64,000 nucleotides of DNA. Origin: Streptomyces sp. CNQ-509 (lineage in GTDB: Bacteria; Actinomycetota; Actinomycetes; Streptomycetales; Streptomycetaceae). The DNA is taken from positions 7,371,447 through 7,435,446 of the forward strand of contig NZ_CP011492.1 of the NCBI RefSeq assembly GCF_001011035.1. The letters run 5' to 3'. Numbering within the stretch: the stretch's first letter is position 1; every line of letters begins with the position of its first letter. Below, one piece after another: positions 37,807-44,877 of this stretch. The notes beneath the pieces are model-generated. The model was not told the origin of the DNA, did not search any database, and was given only the letters and a program-made list of their open reading frames with translations. The position numbers and the translations under genes were made by a program.

Positions 37807-39045
37807 ATGGCGGCGAACCCGGCGAGCGCGGGCCGCCTGCTGCGCCTCATCCGCAGCGGCGAGGCGCCCACCCGCGCCGAGCTGCAGCGGGCCACCGGGC
37901 TCTCCCGGTCCACCGTCGGGCTCCGGCTCGACCAGCTCTTCCGCGCCGGCTGGATCCGCGAGGTGGCGGGCACCTCCACCGGCGGCCGGCCCTCCGCCCG
38001 GCTGGAGTTCGACGACCGGCACGCCGTCGTCCTCGCCGCCGACCTGGAGACCCGGCACGGCCGCGCCGCCGTCCTCGACCTCGCGGGCAACTTACTCGCG
38101 GAGAAGACCGGGCCGCTGGTCATCGGCGACGGCCCCGAGCCGGTGCTGGCGGAGGTGTGCCGCTGGTTCGGCCCGCTGCTGGCCGAGGCGGGCGAGAGCG
38201 CGGCGCGGGTCTGCGGCATCGGCCTCTCCGTGCCCGGTCCCGTGGACGTCGCGGCCGGCCGGGTGGTGGAGCCGCCGATCATGCCGGGCTGGGACGGCTA
38301 CCCCCTCACCGGGCACCTGCGGCGTACGTTCGCCGCCCGGCTGGGCGGCGCCCCGGACGTCCCCGTCTTCGTCGACAACGACGCCAACCTCATGGCGTAC
38401 GGGGAACAGCGCGCCGGCTTCCCCGACTGCGCGGCCTTCCTGCTCGTCAAGGCGTCCACCGGCATAGGCGCGGGCGTCGTCGTGGACGGCGGCGTCTACC
38501 GCGGCATCGACGGCGGCGCCGGCGACATCGGGCACATTCGGCTGCACGACAGCCGGGAGGCGCTGTGCACGTGCGGCTCGTACGGCTGCCTCGCCGCCGT
38601 CGCCAGCGGGCACGCGCTCGCCGCCCGGCTCGACGGCCTCGGCGTGCCCGCGGCCTCCGGCTCCGACGTGCGCGACCTGCTGGCCGCGGGGCACCCGCAG
38701 GCGGTGCGGCTGGCCCGGGAGGCGGGGCAGCGGGTGGGCGAGGTGCTGGTCACGGTGGTCACGCTCCTCAACCCCGGGGTGCTGATGATCGCCGGCGAGC
38801 TGTCCTCCGTGCCGTTCCTCACCGGCGTACGCGAGTTGCTGTACCGGCGCGCGATGCCGCGGACCACGGCGCACCTCGACGTCGTCACCGCGCGGCTCGG
38901 CGACCGCTCCGCCCTCGTCGGCGCCGCCGCCATGGTCGTCGACGAGCTGTACGCCCCGGACCGCGCCGACGCCCGCCTCGCCGCCGCGGACGCCGCCGCG
39001 CCCGAGCCCGGAGCGGGCGACTTGGCGGCGGACCACCCCGGTTGA
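37807..39045 (+). CDS. ROK-family transcriptional regulator
   Basis: Protein of 412 aa with an N-terminal winged HTH (about 8-70; TRAELQRATGLSRSTVG) and a ROK sugar-kinase-like domain. The ROK part has DNDANLMAYGEQ, GIGAGVVVDGGVYRG, and the zinc-binding motif GHIRLHD...CTCGSYGCLAA, whose Cys residues are intact. Such proteins repress sugar genes and respond to a sugar or sugar phosphate. ATG 37807 has AAAGGGAG upstream. The target is not obvious; nearby candidates are the DapA-family lyase gene and the multidomain secreted protein gene. Confidence 0.9.
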   Translation: MAANPASAGRLLRLIRSGEAPTRAELQRATGLSRSTVGLRLDQLFRAGWIREVAGTSTGGRPSARLEFDDRHAVVLAADLETRHGRAAVLDLAGNLLAEKTGPLVIGDGPEPVLAEVCRWFGPLLAEAGESAARVCGIGLSVPGPVDVAAGRVVEPPIMPGWDGYPLTGHLRRTFAARLGGAPDVPVFVDNDANLMAYGEQRAGFPDCAAFLLVKASTGIGAGVVVDGGVYRGIDGGAGDIGHIRLHDSREALCTCGSYGCLAAVASGHALAARLDGLGVPAASGSDVRDLLAAGHPQAVRLAREAGQRVGEVLVTVVTLLNPGVLMIAGELSSVPFLTGVRELLYRRAMPRTTAHLDVVTARLGDRSALVGAAAMVVDELYAPDRADARLAAADAAAPEPGAGDLAADHPG

Positions 39046-39101
39046 TCGTTCCGCGCGGCCGCGGCCGTACGCTGGCTGCCGTGCAACCGGAGGAGGGCCG
39101 C

Positions 39102-39695
39102 GTGTCGGCAATCATCGTCTTCGACCTGGAGTTCACCACGTGGCCGGGGGCGCCGGAGCGGGACCGGTCGGCGCCGGGCGAGCTGCGGGAGATCGTGCAG
39201 ATCGGCGCCCTGCGGCTGGACGCGGACTTCGCCGTGACGGACGAGTTCGAGACCCTGGTCCGCCCCGTCGTCAACCCGCGGCTCTCCCCGTACTTCAGCG
39301 AGCTGACCGGCATCGACCAGGAGACCGTCGACCGCGAGGGCCGCGCCCCCGCGGAGGCGCTCGGCGACTTCCTCGGCTTCTGCGCGGGCCACACGGTGCT
39401 CTCCTACGGCAACGACATGATCGTGCTCGGCGAGAACGTCGGCTGGGCCAGGGCCCGCGGCGAGCGGGTCGCGCACGGCTTTCTCGGCAACGGCTTCCTC
39501 AATGTGCGCCCCTGGCTCAACACCCTCGCCCCGCAGACCGCTCGGGTCAACTCCGGCCGGCTCTGGCAGGCCCTCGGCCTGCCCCGGCCCGCCGCGGGCG
39601 CGGAGCACTCGGCGCTCTTCGACTGCCACTCCATCGCCGCCGCCCTCCGCCACCTCCGCGCGGGGGGCACGACGCTCCCCGCGGGCTGGTTCTAG
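39102..39695 (+). CDS. DEDD-type 3'-5' exonuclease domain protein
   Basis: A 197-aa exonuclease of the DnaQ-like superfamily. Motif I is IVFDLEFTTW, an acidic residue lies in VLSYGNDMIVLGEN, and motif III is HSALFDCHSIAAAL, providing the DEDDh residues that bind two metal ions. It resembles KapD-like stand-alone exonucleases. GTG 39102 has AGGAGG 7 bases before it; a GTG at 39081 precedes the ribosome-binding site and is less likely. Role in RNA or DNA trimming unknown. Confidence 0.87.
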   Translation: MSAIIVFDLEFTTWPGAPERDRSAPGELREIVQIGALRLDADFAVTDEFETLVRPVVNPRLSPYFSELTGIDQETVDREGRAPAEALGDFLGFCAGHTVLSYGNDMIVLGENVGWARARGERVAHGFLGNGFLNVRPWLNTLAPQTARVNSGRLWQALGLPRPAAGAEHSALFDCHSIAAALRHLRAGGTTLPAGWF

Positions 39696-39743
39696 AGCCT
39701 CTCGGCCTCTTCCCGCGGCGCGCCGGGCTCGTACGCTCCAGGC

Positions 39744-40673
39744 ATGACACCACTCAGAGCGAAGGACATCACCGGGGTCTGGGGAACGCTGCTGCTGCCT
39801 CTGGACGCGCATGACGCGATCGACCGGGGCCGGCTGGCAGGGCAACTGGACGCGCTGCTGGACGCGGGGCTGCACGGGATCTACGCGCACGGCACGGCCG
39901 GCGAGTTCCACACGCTGACCGAGGACGAGTTCGACGGCATCAACGAACTGCTCGCCGAGCGGTGCACCGCGGCGGGCGTGCCGTTCCAGATCGGCGCCTC
40001 CCACCCGGTGGCGCAGACCGCCCTCGCCCGCGTGCGCCGCGCCCGTGAACTGGCCCCCGGCGCACTGCAGGTGATCCTCCCGGACTGGCTGCCGCTCGCC
40101 GACGACGAGGCCGTCGCCTTCCTCACCCGGATCGCCGAGGCCGCGGACCCGGTGCCGCTGGTGCTCTACAACCCGCCGCACGCCAAGACCCCGGTGTCAC
40201 CCACGCTCCTCGGCCGGCTGCTGGACGAGGTGCCCGCCCTCGTCGGGCTGAAGACCGCGAGCGGCGACGACGACTGGTACGCCGCCGTACGCCCGTACGC
40301 CGAGCGCTGCTCCGTCTTCGTCCCCGGCCACCTGCTCGCCACCGGCATCGCCCGCGGCGCGCACGGCAGTTACTCCAACGTCGCCGCCCTCGCCCCGGCG
40401 GGCTCCGTCCGCTGGTACGAGTCGATGCACGCCGACCCGGCCGCCGCCCGGGACGTCGAGCGCCGGCTCGCCGAGCTGTTCCGCCGGCACATCGCGCCGC
40501 TCCAGGTCCGCGGCCTGTCGAATCCGGCGCTCGACAAGTTCCTCGCCGCCGTGGGCGGTTGGGCCGACACGGGGGTACGCACCCGGTGGCCGGCCACCCC
40601 CGCGCCCGAGGAGGCCGTGCTCCCCGCCCGCCGCGACGCCCGGGAGCTGGTCCCGGAACTTTTTTCTCTCTGA
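39744..40673 (+). CDS. Dihydrodipicolinate synthase/N-acetylneuraminate lyase family protein
   Basis: Class I aldolase of 309 aa (TIM barrel). Family motifs are HGTAGEFHTLTEDE, the Tyr in VLYNPPHAKTPV and the Schiff-base Lys in VGLKTASGDDDW. Members cleave or form 2-keto acids, for example dihydrodipicolinate, KDG or sialic acid. The protein lies away from lysine biosynthesis genes and beside a ROK sugar regulator and a secreted carbohydrate-active protein, which favours a sugar-acid aldolase over DapA; this is inference. The last codons overlap an AT-rich stretch that begins the next promoter. Confidence 0.9.
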   Translation: MTPLRAKDITGVWGTLLLPLDAHDAIDRGRLAGQLDALLDAGLHGIYAHGTAGEFHTLTEDEFDGINELLAERCTAAGVPFQIGASHPVAQTALARVRRARELAPGALQVILPDWLPLADDEAVAFLTRIAEAADPVPLVLYNPPHAKTPVSPTLLGRLLDEVPALVGLKTASGDDDWYAAVRPYAERCSVFVPGHLLATGIARGAHGSYSNVAALAPAGSVRWYESMHADPAAARDVERRLAELFRRHIAPLQVRGLSNPALDKFLAAVGGWADTGVRTRWPATPAPEEAVLPARRDARELVPELFSL

Positions 40674-40684
40674 TGACAAAGTTA

Positions 40685-40713
40685 TGGACAGGCCCGGACG
40701 AAGTCCTTAGGCT
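40685..40713 (+). promoter_or_regulatory. Putative housekeeping-type promoter of the PA14/DUF1080 gene
   Basis: TGGACA (40685-40690) and TAGGCT (40708-40713) are separated by 17 bases, a near match to Streptomyces HrdB-type promoters (TTGACA and TAGRRT). Transcription would start near 40720, about 57 bases before the ATG at 40777, which has GGAGGAAC upstream. Confidence 0.5.
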
Positions 40714-40776
40714 CAGCGCCGCACCCGCCCGGAATCCGAAGGTTCTTCCCGCCCCCTTTCGCGTCTGGAGGAACGA

Positions 40777-43700
40777 ATGTCCGCACGGCTGTACCACCGT
40801 GTCCGCAGACGGATGACCACGGTGCTCGCGGCGGCCTTCCTCGTCGGCGGGGTCTGGGCCGCACCCGCCGGCGCCGATCCCGCACCCGATCCCGACCGGG
40901 CCCCCGGCCCGCAGAACCAGCCCTTCGCCGAACTCCCGCCGCAGGAGCCCGGCGTGACGCTGCGCACGTACGACGTGCAGGTCCCGCTCGAGGAGATCTG
41001 CACGCTCAAGCCCGCGCAGACCCCGAACGTCGACAAGCTCATGCCGCAGATCGACTTCTCGACCGCCGGGGACTTCGGCTTCGAGGACAACTTCGTCTCG
41101 CACACCACCGCCAACATCAACGTGCCCCAGGACGGCACGTACACCTTCCGCCTCACCAGCGACGACGGCTCGCGGCTGCTCATCGACAACCAGGTCGTCA
41201 TCGACCACGACGGGCTGCACGGCACCGATCCCCCCAAGGACGGCACCGTCGAGCTGACCGCCGGCTACCACTCGCTCTTCATCGAGCACTTCGAGCGCGG
41301 CGGCGGCCAGCAGGTCACCCTGGCCTGGCAGCCCCCGGGCGCCAGTGGCTTCGCCACCGTGCCGAACTCGGTGCTCAGCACCGACGCCGGCGTCGTCCGC
41401 GTCACCGCGCCGGGCCGCAAGGAGTGCGAGGGCTACACCGACTCGCCCGGCGACGGCCTGCCGCTGAACAGCGTCCACCCGGACTTCACGCTGACCGACC
41501 TGCGCCCGGACGGCTTCGAGCCGCAGGTCACCGCGATGGACTGGCTGCCGGACGACCGGCTCGCCGTGACCACCTGGGGCGGCACCGACAACGTCACCGG
41601 CGAGGTCTACCTCCTCGACAACGTCACCGGCGACACCTCGCCGGAGAAGGTGACGGTGAAGAAGGTCGCCGAGGGCCTGAAGGAGCCGCAGGGCATCAAG
41701 TACGTCGAGGGCGATCTCTACGTCTCGCAGAAGCACGAGCTGACGCGGCTGAAGGACGAGGACGGCGACGAGGTCACCGACGCGTACGAGACCGTCGCCA
41801 CCTGGCCGTTCAGCGACAACTTCCACGAGTTCGCCTTCGGCCTGCTCTACAAGGACGGGTTCTTCTACCTGAACCTGTCCGTCGCCATCAACTACGGCGG
41901 CGCCACCACCGACCCGCAGCCCTCCGAGAACCGCGGTACGACCATCAAGGTCAACCGCAAGACGGGCCAGATCAGTTACGTCGCCGGCGGCCTGCGCACC
42001 CCCAACGGCATCGGCTGGGGGCCGAAGGACGACCTGTTCGTCCTCGACAACCAGGGCGGCTGGCTGCCGTCGTCGAAGCTCCTGCACGTCAAGCAGGACC
42101 GCTTCTTCAACCACTACACCAACCCCGACGGGCCGTTCGACGACAAGCCCGTCACCCAGCCCGTGCTCTGGCTGCCGCAGAACGAGATAGCCAACTCGCC
42201 CAGCACGCCGCTGTACATGGACAAGGGCACCTTCGCGGGCCAGCTCCTCTTCGGCGACGTCACCTACGGCGGCATCCAGCGGGCCGACCTGCAGAAGGTC
42301 GAGGGCGAGTACCAGGGCGCGGTCTTCCGCATGACCCAGGGCCTGGAGGCCGGCGTCAACCGCATCAGCATGGGCCCCGACGGCGCGATCTACGCCGGCG
42401 GCCTGGGCGCGGGCGGCAACTGGGGCCAGCCGGGCAAGCTGAAGCACGGCCTGCAGAAGCTGACGCCCGGCGGGAACGAGGCGTTCGACATCGTCTCCAT
42501 GGACGCCACCGAGACCGGCTTCGAGATGAGCTACACGAAGCCGCTGTCGCAGGAGACCGCCGACGCGCTCGCCGAGAGCTACTCGGTCACCCAGTGGCGC
42601 TACGTCCCCACCCCCGAGTACGGCGGGCCCAAGGTGGACGAGGAGGTGCTGCCGGTGACCTCCGCGAAGCTGTCGGACGACCGCAAGAAGGTCACCCTGG
42701 AGATCCCCGGCCTGAAGCCCGGCCACGTGGTGCACGTGCGCTCGCCGCGCCCGTTCACCGCCGAGGGCGGCCAGGAGCTGTGGAGCACTGAGGCGTGGTA
42801 CACGCTGAACAACATCCCCGGTGACGAGGACCGCGTGCCCACCGCGTACGAGGCCGAGGAGGCCCGGCTCGAGGGCGGCGCGAACCTGGCCGACGACCAC
42901 GCCGGCCACTCCGGCCGCGGCTTCGTCGCCGGCTACGGCACCAAGGGCGCCTCCACCACGTTCGACGTCACGACCGAGAAGGGAGGCACCTACGACGTCG
43001 GACTGCGCTACTCCAACGGCCCGAACCCCTTCACCGGCACCAAGACGGTCAGCATGTACGTCAACGGCACGAAGGTGAAGCAGGCGCAGCTCGCGTCCAC
43101 CGGCACCTGGCAGGAGTGGACGACCAGGACCGAGAAGGTCTCGCTGCGCGCGGGCGGGAACACCATCCGCTACGTCAACGAGGGCGACGACACCGGGCAC
43201 GTCAACCTCGACATGATCAGCGTCCACCGCAGCGGCGAGCCCGTCACGCTCTTCGACGGCGCGGACCGCTCCGCCTTCCAGCACGTGGACGGAAGGACGC
43301 CGGAGTGGCCGCTGCTCGACGGCGAGGCCATGGAGGTCTGCTGCGGCGACATCCGCACCAAGAAGGCGTACGAGGACTTCAAGCTGCACGTGGAGTTCTG
43401 GCTGCCCGAACTGCCGCCGGACGTCACCGGGCAGGACCGCGCCAACAGCGGCGTGTACCTCCAGGAGCGGTACGAGGTCCAGATCCTGGACTCGTACGGC
43501 AAGGACCCGCTGGCGAACGACGACGCCGCCGCCATCTACAAGAAGAAGGCGGCCGACGTGAACGCGGCGAAGCCGCCGGGGACCTGGCAGACGTACGACA
43601 TCACCTTCCGGGCCGCCCGCTTCGACGCGGACGGCAAGAAGACCGAGGACGCACGCATCTCGGTGGTGTGGAACGGCGTCAAGGTCCAGGACGACGTCGC

Positions 43701-43815
43701 CGTCGACGGCCCCACCGGGGCCGGGAAGCCGGAGACGCCGGTCGCCGGCGCCATCCGGCTCCAGGACCACGGCAACGCGGTCCGCTACCGCAACATCACC
43801 GTCCAGCCCCTGTGA
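40777..43815 (+). CDS. Secreted multidomain protein: PA14, sorbosone-dehydrogenase-like propeller, CBM, DUF1080
   Basis: Extracellular protein of 1012 aa. A signal peptide (to about 33; TTVLAAAFLVGGVWA) is followed by four domains. PA14 (about 58-190) has GTYTFRLTSDDGSRLLIDN. A beta-propeller like glucose/sorbosone dehydrogenases (about 210-570) has VTAMDWLPDDRLAVTTWGG and RTPNGIGWGPKDDLFVLDN. A CBM6/35-like module (about 688-820) starts at TAYEAEEARLEGGAN. DUF1080, now called 3-keto-disaccharide hydrolase, occupies about 821-1012 (VTLFDGADRSAFQHVDG, ANSGVYLQERYEVQILDSYG). DUF1080 enzymes cleave 3-keto-glycosides, and the propeller could be the oxidising partner, so one chain might oxidise and hydrolyse a glycoside. 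That coupling is inference. A strong terminator follows. Confidence 0.88.
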   Translation: MSARLYHRVRRRMTTVLAAAFLVGGVWAAPAGADPAPDPDRAPGPQNQPFAELPPQEPGVTLRTYDVQVPLEEICTLKPAQTPNVDKLMPQIDFSTAGDFGFEDNFVSHTTANINVPQDGTYTFRLTSDDGSRLLIDNQVVIDHDGLHGTDPPKDGTVELTAGYHSLFIEHFERGGGQQVTLAWQPPGASGFATVPNSVLSTDAGVVRVTAPGRKECEGYTDSPGDGLPLNSVHPDFTLTDLRPDGFEPQVTAMDWLPDDRLAVTTWGGTDNVTGEVYLLDNVTGDTSPEKVTVKKVAEGLKEPQGIKYVEGDLYVSQKHELTRLKDEDGDEVTDAYETVATWPFSDNFHEFAFGLLYKDGFFYLNLSVAINYGGATTDPQPSENRGTTIKVNRKTGQISYVAGGLRTPNGIGWGPKDDLFVLDNQGGWLPSSKLLHVKQDRFFNHYTNPDGPFDDKPVTQPVLWLPQNEIANSPSTPLYMDKGTFAGQLLFGDVTYGGIQRADLQKVEGEYQGAVFRMTQGLEAGVNRISMGPDGAIYAGGLGAGGNWGQPGKLKHGLQKLTPGGNEAFDIVSMDATETGFEMSYTKPLSQETADALAESYSVTQWRYVPTPEYGGPKVDEEVLPVTSAKLSDDRKKVTLEIPGLKPGHVVHVRSPRPFTAEGGQELWSTEAWYTLNNIPGDEDRVPTAYEAEEARLEGGANLADDHAGHSGRGFVAGYGTKGASTTFDVTTEKGGTYDVGLRYSNGPNPFTGTKTVSMYVNGTKVKQAQLASTGTWQEWTTRTEKVSLRAGGNTIRYVNEGDDTGHVNLDMISVHRSGEPVTLFDGADRSAFQHVDGRTPEWPLLDGEAMEVCCGDIRTKKAYEDFKLHVEFWLPELPPDVTGQDRANSGVYLQERYEVQILDSYGKDPLANDDAAAIYKKKAADVNAAKPPGTWQTYDITFRAARFDADGKKTEDARISVVWNGVKVQDDVAVDGPTGAGKPETPVAGAIRLQDHGNAVRYRNITVQPL

Positions 43816-43830
43816 TCAGGCGGTGAGTTC

Positions 43831-43863
43831 ACCGGCCCCGGAGCCCCTGGCTCCGGGGCCGGT
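43831..43863. terminator. Hairpin terminator after PA14/DUF1080 gene
   Basis: Perfect 15-bp arms (43831-43845 and 43849-43863) with a 3-base loop, followed on the plus strand by TCTCTTCC. It starts 15 bases after the stop. Confidence 0.8.
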
Positions 43864-44043
43864 TCTCTTCCGGGCCGCGGCTTCACGGGCTGCGGGCCGA
43901 CCTCGGCACCGGCGTGTGCCCGGGCGGCGCGGGAAAGCGACCAAAGTCGTACCCGCCGCATCGCTCCGCAGACCTTCGGCCGATCCGCCGCCCCGCCCCG
44001 CGTCCGTAGCGTCGCCGGGGACCGGCAGGAAGGACGACCGACG

Positions 44044-44832
44044 ATGGATTCCGGAGCACCCGCGATGTCCCGTGACGACCGCGACGGCGGCGAACCAGGC
44101 GGTGAGCCCGGGGGCGGCCCCTCCGGCGACCCCCTCGCCAAGCGCGCCGCCGCCACGGTGGGCCCCGGCCTGCTGTACCGCCTGCTGCTGCTCGCCGGGC
44201 TGCCGGCGCTCGGCCTCTTCCTCGGCTGGCTCGTCCCGCGCGTCGCGGACGAGGTCGCCGGGCTGGAGTGGGCGCCGATGCGCGGCCCGTTCGAGCTGGT
44301 GGCCTCCTTCGACGACGGCTGGACCGCGGTCGCGGGTCCCGTCGTCGGGCTGGTGCTGGGGCTGGCCGGCGGGCTCCTCGTGTACGTGCTGGCGATGCGC
44401 GTGACCTTCGAGGGCGACACCGTACGGATCGACAAGGACGGCGAGTCCCGCATCCTGGCCCGCGCCGAGGTCGCCGCCGCCTTCCTGGACAAGGACCGGC
44501 TGGTGATCCTCGACGCCGCCTCCCGCCAACTGCTGCGCAGGCCCACCGATCTGGAGCCCGCCGACCTCGCCCGTGGTTTCACCGCGCACGGCTACCGGTG
44601 GCTGCACGAGGACCCGTACGCCGGCTGCTACCACCGCTGGGTCCGCGACTCCGCGGAGCTGTCCGCGGCGGCCAACGCCGTGCTGAAGGCCCGGGAGCAC
44701 GCGCTCGGGAAGAAGAACGCCACCGACGCGGAGGAGCTGCGCGAGGAGGCGCAGCGCCTCGGCTACGTGCTGCGTGAGGAGGGCACCCGCCAGTACTGGC
44801 GCCCGCTGCGGCCCGGAGCCGCGGAAGACTGA
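44044..44832 (+). CDS. YqeB-like membrane protein
   Basis: Protein of 262 aa. A disordered Gly/Asp-rich N-terminus precedes two transmembrane helices (LLYRLLLLAGLPALGLFLGWLV and AGPVVGLVLGLAGGLLVYVLA). A cytoplasmic part follows with DTVRIDKDGESRILARAEVA, FLDKDRLVILDAASRQLLR and a C-terminal helical domain (EELREEAQRLGYVLREEG). This is the layout of the YqeB family of unknown function. AGGAAGGA precedes the ATG; ATG 44065 is an alternative. It converges on the FAD/TPR fusion gene across a hairpin. Confidence 0.82.
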   Translation: MDSGAPAMSRDDRDGGEPGGEPGGGPSGDPLAKRAAATVGPGLLYRLLLLAGLPALGLFLGWLVPRVADEVAGLEWAPMRGPFELVASFDDGWTAVAGPVVGLVLGLAGGLLVYVLAMRVTFEGDTVRIDKDGESRILARAEVAAAFLDKDRLVILDAASRQLLRRPTDLEPADLARGFTAHGYRWLHEDPYAGCYHRWVRDSAELSAAANAVLKAREHALGKKNATDAEELREEAQRLGYVLREEGTRQYWRPLRPGAAED

Positions 44833-44839
44833 GCACGGC

Positions 44840-44874
44840 CCGTACGGCGCCGCCCGCGGGACGGTGCCGTACGG
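44840..44874. terminator. Hairpin between convergent YqeB-like and FAD/TPR genes
   Basis: Thirteen-base arms (44840-44852 and 44862-44874) with one G-T wobble and a 9-base loop fill the 45-base gap between two convergent stops. It probably ends both transcripts. Confidence 0.68.
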
Positions 44875-44877
44875 ACG

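Noticed and set aside
40123..43770. 1215-codon minus-strand ORF opposite the PA14/DUF1080 gene
   Set aside because: Composition is that of antisense to a GC-rich gene; the plus strand has a signal peptide and four recognisable domains.
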